Shown: positions 34,500 to 44,656, numbered from the stretch's first letter. The stretch is DNA of 64,000 bases from an uncultured Muribaculaceae bacterium (GCA_948788915.1 CAQFOZ010000004.1:1-64000), one strand, 5' to 3'. The notes: a model not told the origin generated them from the letters alone. Numbers and translations are program-made.

Positions 34500-36359
34500 A
34501 TGAAATATAGTTCAATTATAATTTCTGCACTTTCGCTCTTTACGGCATCAGTTACGATGACCTCCTGCAGCGACGTGCTTGATACTGCTCCTAACGGATC
34601 CTTGACATGGGAGGAAGTGTTCAGCGACCCGGTGAAAGTGAGCGGCATGTTGGCAAAATGCTACGATAAAATTCCGCAGAAAGCCAATACCTACCAAAAT
34701 TTCGAGACACTTGTAGTTGCCCTCAGCGACGATGCATGGTCTTCTGCCGACGCCACCTCAGGTGTGCCTGTGACTGCCATATACAATGCACGCCATAATG
34801 CGTCATCACATCCTCTGCGCGATACAGGCGGCATTGTTGCTAACGGTGGGACCGCAGCCGGAGCAGCTATAGGAAACTATTGGGCCAACTACTGGGGACA
34901 GATCTATAATATCAATCTTTTTCTTGACAACATTGACACTGCCGCTGTAAACAATGAGGAAGAACGGTCACGCTTTAAAGCCGAAGCTCGTCTGCTACGT
35001 GCTTTCTTCTATTCAGAACTTGTAAGATGGTTTGGCAAACTTCCAATCATTGATAAGGTTTATGATTTTACTGCGCAAAATCCATATGCAGGGATGAAGC
35101 GTGAATCAGTAAAGGATGTCGTTGACTTCATTATCGAGGACTGTGACTACGCGATCAACTGTAACCACCTTCCTTGGAGAATTACGACGGCAGCAGAAAA
35201 CATGCGTATGACAAAAGCTCTCGCATGGGCCATCAAATCAAGGATGAGTATTACAGCAGCAAGTCCTCTCTTCAACGAGGGTAACGACTACTGGGAGTGG
35301 GCATACCAGATAAACAAAGATGCACTTGACGCACTTAAGGCAAACGGATATGAACTTTACACAGAATGCCAGAACACCGGTATCTATGGTAAAGGTCCTG
35401 CCAACGCTTTCCGCGAGCTTGTAGCAACCAAATGTGCTTTCTCCGGTAAAGACCACGAGACTATCTTCCAGCACCGTATAAACAACGGGCACTGGATCTG
35501 GCATGTCGGATATGTAGGTTCAGGTGAAAATAATACCGCATACTGTGGCGCAGGTCCTACACAAGAACTTGTAGATGCGTTTGAGACAACTGACGGAGAG
35601 CCGGTTCTTGATCTGGAAAAACCGTATCTTGACGATCAGCATCTCCAACCGAACTATAATCCCAACAACACTTTGTATGATCCCGCCAACCCTTATATGT
35701 ACCGTGACCCCCGTCTCGAACAGACAGTGCTTCACAACGGTTCTAAATTCAAATGGGATGGCAGGGAGAAGACCGTTGATGCATACATCGGCGGCAAGCA
35801 TGAAATTAAATCTTCCGGACGCACCAACACACGTACAGGTTACCTGCCGTGCAAACTTGTTAAACCTAACACCGATGGAGGTTCAGGTAACGTTTACAAC
35901 GATATGCTTCCGTGGAAATTCTACCGTCTTGCCGAGATCTATCTGAATCTTGCTGAGGCAGCTGCCGAGGCAGGCCACCTTCCAGAGGCCCGCGAGGCAG
36001 CAAACAAGGTCAGAAATCGTGTACAGATGCCAGAGCTTCCCACTACTCTAGATCAGAAGAACACTATCCTAAGGATACGTAACGAACGTCGGGTAGAGCT
36101 TGCATGGGAGGAACACCGCTACTTTGACCTCCGCCGTTGGCAAAAACCGGACGGAAACCTTAAAGCTACCTGCGCATGGCTCACAGCTATGTATATCACC
36201 AAGAATAACGACGGCACATTCACATACGAGAGAAAGAATATCTGGAACAAAGAACGCGGTGGAGCTGAAAACCGCGACCTTCTCCTTCCCCTCTCCGTGT
36301 CTGAAGCAGAGCGTCTGAAAACCAATACCGGTGTGGACTGGCAAAATCCCGGATGGTAA
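34500..36359 (+). CDS. SusD/RagB-family nutrient-binding lipoprotein (first)
   Basis: A 619-residue surface lipoprotein. A signal peptide ends at the lipobox TMTSCSD (cysteine about residue 23). The SusD helical core is recognised from RFKAEARLLRAFFYSELVRWFG, FYRLAEIYLNLAEAAAEAG, AANKVRNRVQMPELP and RNERRVELAWEEHRYFDLRRW, and it ends TGVDWQNPGW. It caps the SusC barrel encoded just upstream and presents ligand to it. It is longer than average for the family, with an expanded loop region around residues 340-450. Confidence 0.95.
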   Translation: MKYSSIIISALSLFTASVTMTSCSDVLDTAPNGSLTWEEVFSDPVKVSGMLAKCYDKIPQKANTYQNFETLVVALSDDAWSSADATSGVPVTAIYNARHNASSHPLRDTGGIVANGGTAAGAAIGNYWANYWGQIYNINLFLDNIDTAAVNNEEERSRFKAEARLLRAFFYSELVRWFGKLPIIDKVYDFTAQNPYAGMKRESVKDVVDFIIEDCDYAINCNHLPWRITTAAENMRMTKALAWAIKSRMSITAASPLFNEGNDYWEWAYQINKDALDALKANGYELYTECQNTGIYGKGPANAFRELVATKCAFSGKDHETIFQHRINNGHWIWHVGYVGSGENNTAYCGAGPTQELVDAFETTDGEPVLDLEKPYLDDQHLQPNYNPNNTLYDPANPYMYRDPRLEQTVLHNGSKFKWDGREKTVDAYIGGKHEIKSSGRTNTRTGYLPCKLVKPNTDGGSGNVYNDMLPWKFYRLAEIYLNLAEAAAEAGHLPEAREAANKVRNRVQMPELPTTLDQKNTILRIRNERRVELAWEEHRYFDLRRWQKPDGNLKATCAWLTAMYITKNNDGTFTYERKNIWNKERGGAENRDLLLPLSVSEAERLKTNTGVDWQNPGW

Positions 36360-36391
36360 ATATTATTTTCAAAGATTTTAAGATGATTTTT

Positions 36392-39300
36392 ATGAAACGA
36401 AGAATCAAAATATTTGCAGCCGGGTCATTGATGGCTTTCTCTATGCTCTCAGCTTATGCCCAGACAACTGCAAACCCAATCAAGATTTCAGGTGTCGTTA
36501 CCGATGCCGACGGGCTGCCGGTAATTGGAGCTGTGGTAAACAGCAAGAATTTCGGCAATCAAGCCGTTACAGACGCTGACGGTTATTACGAATTGACAGT
36601 CAATGACGGCAGCGATGGCATAGTTTGCCAATATGTAGGGCTAAATGCCAAGAGTATTGATCTCAAGAGAGCGCAGACCAATGGCAATATATCCATGGGA
36701 GAGCCTTCAGGCCCCCTTGACGAGATAATAGATCTCGGCTACTATAAGGTGACTCGTCGAGAACTGACCGGAGCCGTATCTACCGTAACAGGCAATGTAC
36801 TCGCCAAATCACCCGAATCCAATCTGGGCAAGACGTTTGCAGGACGACTTCCGGGACTGACCGTGATGGAAAATAATGGTGAACCGGGACGCGGTACGTC
36901 TTCATCAAGTGCCAACGGTTTATCAATGATTATCCGTGGTCTGACCACAGCCAACGGCAACAAACCCCTTATCATCATAGACGGTCAGGTTTGTCCTAAC
37001 GTTAACTATACATATATTACTCCCGAAGAGATTGAGACAGTTACCGTGCTTAAAGATGCCTCAGCAATGGCAATCTACGGCATTCAGGGTGGCAACGGAG
37101 CGATTGTGATATCTACAAAACACGGTAAAATCGGATCTACGAGAGTATCCGTATATGTTGATGAATCGTTGCAGCAGGCGACAAAAACTCCAATGCGCGT
37201 TTCTGCCGGAGATTACGCACGGTTGCGCAACCAGGCCGCATATAACGACGGTCTTGGCAAATTCGCACTATTCTCACAGGAAGCAATAGACGGGTATGAT
37301 GATCCCACAAACAATCTTTATCTGGACAGTGACCTGTATGGAGACCTGTTCAATAAGACTCAATGGATGACACGGGCCGGCCTTACCGTATCTGGCGGTA
37401 CAGAACGAGTGAAATATTTCGCCAATGTCAACTATATGTATGAGTCCTCCCCTTTCAAAACAGAAGAGAACAAACATTGGAAATATAATCCTTCTCCCGC
37501 TACCAACAGATTCAACTTCCGCTCCAACGTGGACGTTAAAATCAACAGTTGGTTAAGCGCTTTCATGGGTATAAGCGGATCCATAAACGCCATCAAGACA
37601 GCCGGAGACAGCAACACCAATGTTTATGCCGCATTATTTCAATTGCCACCGACTCTTGGCAGCCCGACAACCCCTGTCTACGACAGCGAAGGCAATCTCC
37701 TTGCAAACGGAAACCAGATTGTAACAATTGACGGTGTCAGCAACCCTGTCTACGGTATGCTTAACAGAAGCGGATTCATTGAATACCTGAAAACAGACAT
37801 TAATGCGCGCGGTGGTCTTACAGCAGATCTTTCCGGAGTGACAAAAGGTCTTTCAATTTCCGGAATCGTAGCCTATCAGACAAGTTCTAACAATAAACAG
37901 ACTACCGCTCAGGATTATCAGCTTTGGGTCAGGTCAAACAAAAACGATGTGCTTGAATACACACGTCTCGGATCTACTGAGAATACCCCTTTGAGCTATT
38001 CCAAAACACGCCAGATGTATTACAATCTCAATTTAATGGGTAGAATCGATTACAAGCGAACAATTGGTAATCATTATGTAAACGCGATGGCATATTTTAT
38101 GCATCAGAATCGTGAAGTTGAATCTAATTCTGGAGCAGAGATACTTCCCTACAAGCGTCAGTCCATGGGACTTACCGCAACATACGGTTTTATGGACAGG
38201 TACTTTATACGCGGAGATATAGCGTATTCCGGTTCAGAACAATTCCATCCGGACCGCAGATTCTATTGGACACCTTCCGTGTCAGCTACCTGGATTGCGT
38301 CTGACGAATCTTTCCTACGTGGTCTCAAACCATGGGTAAGCCTTATCAAGCCTCGCATATCATGGGGTATAAACGACAATGACCAGCTCGAGACAGACGG
38401 GCGCATGCTTTATGCTGACAACGTGACATGGCAAGGCCAACAGCTTCTACGAGGCAACCCTTACCTCGCTCCTGAGAAAATCAAAAAATTTAATGTCGGT
38501 ATAGACCTCGGTTTCTTCAATAACGAGTTGAACGTTTCTTTCGACTACTACAAACAGAACTGTGACAATGTGCTGATATCTTCATCTACAATCATACCCT
38601 CATTCCAGGGTGTACCTCTGGAATATTATCCTCTTGTAAATGAAGGTAGAATTAAAAACAATGGTTTTGAAGTAGCGGCACTTTACACCAAACCTCTCAA
38701 CAAGGACTGGACAATATTTGTAGGCGGTTCTTTCAGTTATAACCACAACACTATGGTAGACATGAAAGAGACGTATCGCGAAGATTACGCATACCCATAT
38801 GCAAAGAAAGATCAGAGCATAGGTCAGAAATGGGGTTATGTCATAGACTACAGCAATGGAAACGGTATGTTTAACTTCGCGGATGAAATTACAGGCTGCG
38901 GTCTCGATTATTCCGCACTTGGCACACCTCGTCTTGGCGATTTCAAATACAAGGATCTGAACGGTGACGGAAAAATAGATACCAAGGACAAAGCACCTAT
39001 CGGTTATAGCAACGTACCACGCGGTTATTTTACTATCAACGGTGGTTTCGCATATAAAAACTTTGAAGTCAGCTTCCTGTTCCAGGGCACATCAAAACGA
39101 TCTGTGGCTTTGAGTGGTGCAGGTTCATATGAGACTCCTAACCAGGGTATTTTCTCAGACATACATATGAACGCATGGACTGAAGAACGCTGGCTTAACG
39201 GTGAAACAATAGAATATCCCGCATTAAGTATATCTAAATCAACAAGCTTGACAGATAACGACTATTTCATCCAGGATGGCTCATATTTCAAACTCAGAAA

Positions 39301-39496
39301 TGCTGAGATCGCATATAACCTTCCATTGAGCATCTGCCGCAAAATCAAGGCGAGCAAGATTCGCTTCGCTCTCAACGGCCAGAACTTATTTACAATTTCC
39401 CATCTCCGTTCAAAACACATTGATCCGGAAATTGGAGATCTATCCTCTTTCCCAACGTATCGCGTGATAAGCCTCGGAGTTAAAGTAACTTTCTAA
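36392..39496 (+). CDS. SusC-family TonB-dependent outer-membrane transporter (second)
   Basis: A transporter of about 1034 residues with a signal peptide (MKRRIKIFAAGSLMAFSMLS), a regulatory beta domain (ISGVVTDADGLPVIGAVVNSK), a plug (FAGRLPGLTVMENNGEPGRG ... VLKDASAMAIYGIQGGNGAIVISTKHG) and a barrel ending VISLGVKVTF. The TonB-box region is unusual: DEIIDLGYYKVTRRELTGAVS instead of the common DEVVVVGYGxxKK. I chose ATG 36392 because starts further upstream overlap the previous stop codon and precede the signal peptide with charged residues. It differs clearly from the first SusC, so this is not a recent duplication. Confidence 0.94.
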   Translation: MKRRIKIFAAGSLMAFSMLSAYAQTTANPIKISGVVTDADGLPVIGAVVNSKNFGNQAVTDADGYYELTVNDGSDGIVCQYVGLNAKSIDLKRAQTNGNISMGEPSGPLDEIIDLGYYKVTRRELTGAVSTVTGNVLAKSPESNLGKTFAGRLPGLTVMENNGEPGRGTSSSSANGLSMIIRGLTTANGNKPLIIIDGQVCPNVNYTYITPEEIETVTVLKDASAMAIYGIQGGNGAIVISTKHGKIGSTRVSVYVDESLQQATKTPMRVSAGDYARLRNQAAYNDGLGKFALFSQEAIDGYDDPTNNLYLDSDLYGDLFNKTQWMTRAGLTVSGGTERVKYFANVNYMYESSPFKTEENKHWKYNPSPATNRFNFRSNVDVKINSWLSAFMGISGSINAIKTAGDSNTNVYAALFQLPPTLGSPTTPVYDSEGNLLANGNQIVTIDGVSNPVYGMLNRSGFIEYLKTDINARGGLTADLSGVTKGLSISGIVAYQTSSNNKQTTAQDYQLWVRSNKNDVLEYTRLGSTENTPLSYSKTRQMYYNLNLMGRIDYKRTIGNHYVNAMAYFMHQNREVESNSGAEILPYKRQSMGLTATYGFMDRYFIRGDIAYSGSEQFHPDRRFYWTPSVSATWIASDESFLRGLKPWVSLIKPRISWGINDNDQLETDGRMLYADNVTWQGQQLLRGNPYLAPEKIKKFNVGIDLGFFNNELNVSFDYYKQNCDNVLISSSTIIPSFQGVPLEYYPLVNEGRIKNNGFEVAALYTKPLNKDWTIFVGGSFSYNHNTMVDMKETYREDYAYPYAKKDQSIGQKWGYVIDYSNGNGMFNFADEITGCGLDYSALGTPRLGDFKYKDLNGDGKIDTKDKAPIGYSNVPRGYFTINGGFAYKNFEVSFLFQGTSKRSVALSGAGSYETPNQGIFSDIHMNAWTEERWLNGETIEYPALSISKSTSLTDNDYFIQDGSYFKLRNAEIAYNLPLSICRKIKASKIRFALNGQNLFTISHLRSKHIDPEIGDLSSFPTYRVISLGVKVTF

Positions 39497-39507
39497 TTTT
39501 TGAATAA

Positions 39508-41307
39508 ATGAAATCAATATATAAAGTATTCGCCATTGGACTTGTTGCTCTCGGAGCTGTGTCATGCTCCGATGCGCTTGATATGGATAATGACGGACGT
39601 TTGGAGATGAAAGATATTTTCTCGCGTCACGACCGCACAATCCAAATGTTTTCAAAACTGTCCAGCGCGTTGCCCAAAACTACACTTACATACGGAGGCA
39701 CAACAACTCTGATGCTTGCAGGTTTCAGCGACGAAGCCCAGGATGCCAACGACGGTATCACACACATTATAAACAACTGGTATAGCGGAAGAGCTTCGGC
39801 TTCTTCATTCCCTATTACTGCCAAGGGTATTGATTATTGGGATACATACTTTGCAGCAATATATAACTGCAATGTATTTATCAAAAATATTAATGATCCT
39901 GCTGTTGCAACTTACCCCTTCGATATCAACCAGAAGAATGGATGGATTGCGCAAGCCAAAGTTCTTAGAGCATTTTATTACTGGCAATTGGTTAAACGTT
40001 ATGGAGGTGTGCCTCTGATGAGCGAACCGCTACCAATGGATTACAATTATGCCAATGCAAGAAGAGCTACTTTCGAGGAGTGTGCTGATTTCATCATCAA
40101 TGACTGTAATGAAGCTCTTGCTTGTCCTGAAGATGAGTCTCTCTCAGTGGGTTTCAAATGGGTTGAGCAGTACACATCATCAATGACCCGTTTCATTGCT
40201 CACGCAATTCGCTCAGAAGTCGCGCTCTACGCAGCAAGTCCGTTAAACAACCCCGACGGCACAAGTAAGTACACTTGGGATTACGCGGTTCAGATAACCA
40301 AAGACGCTCTTGACCAGTGTCTGGCTCACGGTGCCGAGCTTTATAAGACTACTCCTACTCCCAGAACGGCAATCAATTGCTATGACAATTATTTCATCAT
40401 CGCAAACGACCCTAACCGTGTTAATGACAAAGAATCTTTCCTTAAGTCCGGTACACGATTGAAAATCTGGCAATATGCAGGGACTCCAATGAATACGGGT
40501 ATGCAGGAGGCAGGACCTTGTCCTTCTCAGGAACTTGTTGATTCTTATGACATGGCTGACGGCACTGAGCCTATCCTCGGCTATAAGGATGACAACCACC
40601 TCGTACCAAACGTTAATGCCTCTTCAAGCTACGATGAGAGCAATCCTTATGCCAACAGGGATCCGCGTTTCTATTCATCCATCTATTACAACGGATGTCA
40701 GAGAAACCTAAACAACGAAAACTCTATTCTCTATACATACGTAGGCGGAAATTGCGGGATCTCTGACAGGGTAACCGATGTACGTTTCACCCGCACAGGC
40801 TACTACATGAGAAAATTCAACAACTACGTATCAAACAGCTCTAACGCATCCGACGGTTTCATGCCGATCTTCCGCCTTGCAGAACTTTACCTCAATTTTG
40901 CCGAGGCAGCATATCAGGCAAGTTCTCCAGACCAGAAATACAATGGAATGAGTGCTGTCGACGCAGTGAACACAGTACGTAACCGTGTAGGTATGCCCGG
41001 TCTCCCAACCGGTATGAGCAAAGCAGACTTCGAGCGTCGCTACCGTAAAGAGCGTCGCGTGGAACTTGCTTTTGAGGATCACCGTTTCTATGATGTCCGC
41101 CGCTGGATGATTCTTGACCAGACCGATAAGTTCGTAACCGGTATGAAGATAACCCAAAAAGCTGACGGTACATTCGAATATCAGCGCATTAAACTTAATG
41201 ACAGAGGATGCGCGGAATCCAAATACTACTACTTCCCAATCAATCAGTCTGAGGTGAACAAGATGCTTCAACATACAGGCACCAACTGGCAGAATCCGGG
41301 ATGGTAA
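39508..41307 (+). CDS. SusD/RagB-family nutrient-binding lipoprotein (second)
   Basis: A 599-residue surface lipoprotein: signal peptide with lipobox GAVSCSD (cysteine about residue 20), then the SusD fold with AQAKVLRAFYYWQLVKRYGGVPLM, FRLAELYLNFAEAAYQA, VNTVRNRVGMPGLP and YRKERRVELAFEDHRFYDVRRW, ending GTNWQNPGW like its upstream relative. It starts 11 bases after the second SusC gene and should form that transporter's lid. A strong hairpin follows the stop codon before the next lipoprotein gene. Confidence 0.95.
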   Translation: MKSIYKVFAIGLVALGAVSCSDALDMDNDGRLEMKDIFSRHDRTIQMFSKLSSALPKTTLTYGGTTTLMLAGFSDEAQDANDGITHIINNWYSGRASASSFPITAKGIDYWDTYFAAIYNCNVFIKNINDPAVATYPFDINQKNGWIAQAKVLRAFYYWQLVKRYGGVPLMSEPLPMDYNYANARRATFEECADFIINDCNEALACPEDESLSVGFKWVEQYTSSMTRFIAHAIRSEVALYAASPLNNPDGTSKYTWDYAVQITKDALDQCLAHGAELYKTTPTPRTAINCYDNYFIIANDPNRVNDKESFLKSGTRLKIWQYAGTPMNTGMQEAGPCPSQELVDSYDMADGTEPILGYKDDNHLVPNVNASSSYDESNPYANRDPRFYSSIYYNGCQRNLNNENSILYTYVGGNCGISDRVTDVRFTRTGYYMRKFNNYVSNSSNASDGFMPIFRLAELYLNFAEAAYQASSPDQKYNGMSAVDAVNTVRNRVGMPGLPTGMSKADFERRYRKERRVELAFEDHRFYDVRRWMILDQTDKFVTGMKITQKADGTFEYQRIKLNDRGCAESKYYYFPINQSEVNKMLQHTGTNWQNPGW

Positions 41308-41315
41308 TAACGATT

Positions 41316-41351
41316 CAGGGGAGAATACAGGATATTCCCCATTCTCCCCTG
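41316..41351 (+). terminator. Strong hairpin after the second SusD gene
   Basis: 11-bp stem CAGGGGAGAAT / ATTCTCCCCTG, then TTGTTTAACTTTT. The U-run is imperfect, so it may act as a partial terminator or a 3'-end stabiliser that sets expression of the lipoprotein gene below SusC/D. Confidence 0.6.
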
Positions 41352-41380
41352 TTGTTTAACTTTTAAATTATTTCAATAAA

Positions 41381-42607
41381 ATGAAAAAATATATATTGTT
41401 ACCGTTTGTTGCAATTGTTACTCTAATTTTTGCAAGTTGCGGTGAGGATTACTCCAATACCGATGTCGCAGTTGACACGGAGATGGAACCTGTCGCCGGA
41501 TTACAGGCTGAATCATTTATCAGTTCGGTTATTCTTACCTGGGATATGCCTGAAAATAAGAATTACTACTATACTCTTATTTCATATGTAAATGCAGACG
41601 GAGAGAGAGTAAACCGTAAAGTCAGCAAATACAGTGTTGATCCCGAGAATCCGGGAAGAGTCAGAGCATTGATCGGAGGTTTCAACGACACCAATGAATA
41701 TGAGTTCACTCTTACAAACTATTCATTCGCAGACAATGCCTCCGCACCGACTACGGTGAAAGGCACTCCCCAGTCCAAGGCAATGGCAAAGGAATATATA
41801 GTCAAATCCGTAAAATTCGAACCGGGTGTAGAATCTGCAACCGTGACATGGGACAACAGCCTTGGCGCTGATATCAAACTTGTGATGTCATGGAAAGACT
41901 ATTACTATTATGCCAAGAAAGTAACCTTTGAAGAACTGCCACTGCTTACACGAGAAGTGAATGCCACTACCCCTCACACTGAAGTTATCAATTCACTTCC
42001 GGTAGAGACAGATTGTCAGGTTGAATATTATATCCTGGATAACGAATCCGGTGAAAAATCGGAAACAATGACAGCCACTTTCCAGGTATTACCGCCTGTG
42101 GAGGATATCTTCAACCCTGCAATTGAGTATTTCCCGACTAACGTATATGGATCTGCCAACATGATGACTATAGAATGGACCGACGAGAACAAGAATGAGT
42201 TCAACATCGTGACATCCGGTGGCGACCCGTATATATATACAACACTAAACGGGAAACCCGTAGGCACAACACTTGTGTTCCGTTATAAATCTGTTCAGAA
42301 CATTTCCGGTGTACAGATATTCTATAAGGGTAATGCTCCGGGATCTGCCAATGACATGGTTGACATCAAACTCCCTGATACCGTTGCCTCAACAGGAGAG
42401 TATAACGGCCTTCGTATGACCAATGGTTTCTGGAAAACAGTACGTGTAGACCTCAGACCGTTTTTCAATTCCAAATTCGACTATGACGGCATGTGGGTTC
42501 CGGAAGCTGACGGAAGTGGAAAGATTGTGAACAGAAACAGAATCCGCATTGACTTCGGAGGTCAGAACAAACGCGAACTATCTTTCCGCAATATGCACTT
42601 TGAATAA
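41381..42607 (+). CDS. Surface lipoprotein of the SusC/D locus (third-position binding protein)
   Basis: A 408-residue lipoprotein: signal peptide with lipobox IFASCGE (cysteine about residue 20). Two fibronectin-like beta modules follow (PVAGLQAESFISSVILTWDMPENKNYYY at about 34-60, and VKSVKFEPGVESATVTWDNSLGADIKLVMSW at about 140-170). The C-terminal part (about 245-408) is another beta-rich domain ending with IDFGGQNKRELSFRNMHFE. Position and make-up suit a surface glycan-binding protein such as SusE/SusF, but I cannot name its domain family with certainty. It follows the second SusD gene by 73 bases across a hairpin. Confidence 0.72.
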   Translation: MKKYILLPFVAIVTLIFASCGEDYSNTDVAVDTEMEPVAGLQAESFISSVILTWDMPENKNYYYTLISYVNADGERVNRKVSKYSVDPENPGRVRALIGGFNDTNEYEFTLTNYSFADNASAPTTVKGTPQSKAMAKEYIVKSVKFEPGVESATVTWDNSLGADIKLVMSWKDYYYYAKKVTFEELPLLTREVNATTPHTEVINSLPVETDCQVEYYILDNESGEKSETMTATFQVLPPVEDIFNPAIEYFPTNVYGSANMMTIEWTDENKNEFNIVTSGGDPYIYTTLNGKPVGTTLVFRYKSVQNISGVQIFYKGNAPGSANDMVDIKLPDTVASTGEYNGLRMTNGFWKTVRVDLRPFFNSKFDYDGMWVPEADGSGKIVNRNRIRIDFGGQNKRELSFRNMHFE

Positions 42608-42632
42608 TAGACTATATCTGAATGCTATAACT

Positions 42633-42666
42633 GAAAGCCTCCCGAAATCTTCACCGGGAGGCTTTC
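42633..42666 (+). terminator. Terminator of the SusC/D locus
   Basis: Perfect 12-bp stem GAAAGCCTCCCG / CGGGAGGCTTTC with a 10-base loop, directly after the lipoprotein gene and 19 bases before the nitroreductase ATG. The downstream U-run is weak. Confidence 0.65.
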
Positions 42667-42684
42667 ACATAGAATTAATTGAAC

Positions 42685-43263
42685 ATGGAATTTGACAACC
42701 TAAAAGATCTGCTGGCAAAAAACAGGTCGTACCGGAGGTTTGACCAAAGTCATAAGATATCGCCCGAATCTCTGGTTAAAATTATAGAATTGGCTACACT
42801 ATGCGCCTCAGGACGTAATCTCCAGCCACTTAAATACAAGATAGTTTCGACAGAAGAGGATTGCGAAAGGATATTCCACACTCTCGCATGGGCAGGCTAT
42901 CTTAAAGACTGGGATGGGCCACAGGAGGGGGAACGCCCCTCCGCTTATTTTGTGCAATGCCTCGATAAGAATTTAACAGACAACCCGATGTGCGACGAGG
43001 GGCTACAACTTGAAGCAATAACACTTGGCGCAGTAGCTATCGGTTTAGGGACTTGTATTATAAAATCATTCAATCCGGAAAAAATTATTGATATCTTAAA
43101 CCTTCCGGAGAACATATGTCCGACACATATTGTGGCTTTGGGATATCCTGCGGAACAAGTTGTAATCGAACCGATGAAAGAAGGAGACATAAAATACTGG
43201 AGAGATAAAAACTGCGTACATCATGTCCCCAAAAGAGGGCTTAAAGAAATTTTGGTTAAATAA
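42685..43263 (+). CDS. Nitroreductase-family FMN oxidoreductase
   Basis: A 192-residue flavoprotein of the nitroreductase family: NRSYRRFDQSHKISPESLVKIIELATLCASGRNLQPLKYKIV at the N-terminus (FMN phosphate-binding arginines), then EGLQLEAITLGAVAIGLGTCIIKSF and HIVALGYPAEQVVIEP. Such enzymes reduce nitro compounds, quinones or flavins with NAD(P)H; the natural substrate is unknown. I use ATG 42685 rather than the TTG two codons before. The end of the gene carries the -33 box of the aldolase promoter. Confidence 0.88.
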   Translation: MEFDNLKDLLAKNRSYRRFDQSHKISPESLVKIIELATLCASGRNLQPLKYKIVSTEEDCERIFHTLAWAGYLKDWDGPQEGERPSAYFVQCLDKNLTDNPMCDEGLQLEAITLGAVAIGLGTCIIKSFNPEKIIDILNLPENICPTHIVALGYPAEQVVIEPMKEGDIKYWRDKNCVHHVPKRGLKEILVK

Positions 43264-43282
43264 AGAAATTTTTCTATATTTG
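43251..43282 (+). promoter_or_regulatory. Promoter of class II aldolase gene
   Basis: TTTG (43251-43254), 20 bases, TATATTTG (43275-43282), a full consensus match. The transcript would have a leader of about 110 bases before the ATG at 43402. Confidence 0.72.
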
Positions 43283-43401
43283 CACAAATTATCCAAGAGA
43301 AATTTTAAGTTCTCAGACATTTGTTTGATAAGCGCTCTTGTGAAAAAGCCCTTACCGACGGAATAGATGATTTAAACAGATAACTATTAATATAAAACAC
43401 A

Positions 43402-44403
43402 ATGGTAGATTACAAAAATTTAGGTTTGGTCAATACCAAAGAAATGTTTGCCAAAGCTGTACACGGAGGATATGCAATCCCCGCATTCAATTTCAACAAC
43501 ATGGAACAGCTTCAGGCTATAATCAAAGCTGCATCTGACACAAAATCTCCGGTTATCCTGCAGGTATCAAAGGGAGCACGCAACTATGCAAATCCTATCC
43601 TTCTTCGCTATATGGCACAGGGTGCTGTTGAATATGCAAAATCATTAGGATGGGAAAAGCCCCAGATCGTTCTTCACCTTGACCATGGTGACACATTTGA
43701 GCTTTGCAAAGACTGTATCGACAATGGTTTTTCATCTGTAATGATCGACGGCAGCCATCTTCCATACGAAGAGAATGTTGCCCTCACTAAAAAAGTTTGT
43801 GAATATGCTCACAAATATGATGTCACAGTAGAGGGAGAGCTTGGTGTTCTTGCAGGTGTAGAAGATGAGGTAAGCTCAGACCACCACACATATACAGACC
43901 CGGAAGAGGTTGTTGATTTCGTACATCGTACAGGTGTCGACAGTCTGGCTATCTCTATCGGCACATCTCACGGTGCATACAAATTCACACCGGCACAATG
44001 CACACGCGATGAAAAGACCGGTCGTCTTGTTCCTCCACCATTGGCATTCGATGTTCTTGAGGCTGTAGAGGCCAAGATACCTGGATTCCCAATTGTACTC
44101 CACGGTTCTTCTTCTGTTCCACAGGAATATGTTGACATCATCAACGCAAACGGAGGTAAACTTCCTGACGCTATCGGTATTCCGGAAGAGGAGTTGCGCA
44201 AAGCAGCAAAGATGGATGTATGCAAGATCAACATCGACTCTGACAGCCGTCTTGCAATGACAGCCGCTGTTCGCAAAGTATTCAACGAGAAACCCGGCGA
44301 GTTTGACCCGCGTAAATATCTTGGTCCTGCTCGCGACGAGATGGAAAAACTTTATAAGCACAAGATTATTGCCGTGCTCGGAAGCGAAGGGAAAGCAGAA
44401 TAA
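43402..44403 (+). CDS. fba: Class II fructose-bisphosphate aldolase
   Basis: A 333-residue zinc-dependent aldolase cleaving fructose 1,6-bisphosphate in glycolysis. The zinc/active-site region is IVLHLDHGDTFELCKDCIDNGFSSVMIDGSH with catalytic Asp and His, followed by VEGELGVLAGVEDE and VLHGSSSVPQEYVDIINANGG. Substrate-phosphate residues are in VCKINIDSDSRLAMTAAVRK. It is transcribed alone from the promoter at 43251 and followed by a clear terminator. A tagatose-bisphosphate specificity cannot be excluded from sequence alone, but the length and context favour glycolytic aldolase. Confidence 0.93.
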   Translation: MVDYKNLGLVNTKEMFAKAVHGGYAIPAFNFNNMEQLQAIIKAASDTKSPVILQVSKGARNYANPILLRYMAQGAVEYAKSLGWEKPQIVLHLDHGDTFELCKDCIDNGFSSVMIDGSHLPYEENVALTKKVCEYAHKYDVTVEGELGVLAGVEDEVSSDHHTYTDPEEVVDFVHRTGVDSLAISIGTSHGAYKFTPAQCTRDEKTGRLVPPPLAFDVLEAVEAKIPGFPIVLHGSSSVPQEYVDIINANGGKLPDAIGIPEEELRKAAKMDVCKINIDSDSRLAMTAAVRKVFNEKPGEFDPRKYLGPARDEMEKLYKHKIIAVLGSEGKAE

Positions 44404-44426
44404 TATTTCAAAAATACTGATTTAAA

Positions 44427-44456
44427 AAAGAGCCATGCATAAATGCATGGCTCTTT
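44427..44456 (+). terminator. Terminator of fba
   Basis: 14-bp perfect stem AAAGAGCCATGCAT / ATGCATGGCTCTTT with a very tight loop, flanked by A-rich and U-rich sequence; it starts 24 bases after the stop codon. Confidence 0.85.
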
Positions 44457-44656
44457 CTATTATTAAAAGAGTGTAAAGTCAGTATTATTCCTTTATAAAA
44501 GTCAATTTTTAGTCAATATATGCAAACAGCTGTTGTTTTGACAATTACACATCTCACGCCACTGTTATGGCGATAAATTTATGCAATAAATTGTTAAAAT
44601 AATTAAAACAGCAAATATTTTTATATGTTTTATAGCATATTTTCAGAAATTATTTA
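44457..44656. other. Intergenic, nothing recognised
   Basis: AT-rich stretch of about 200 bases between the fba terminator and the small-RNA promoter, part of a 407-base gap without a protein gene. Only a short CGCCA/TGGCG palindrome (about 44559-44574) is seen. Confidence 0.4.

Noticed and set aside
43283..43401. Riboswitch in the aldolase leader
   Set aside because: The leader of about 110 bases shows no recognised aptamer core and only weak pairing.
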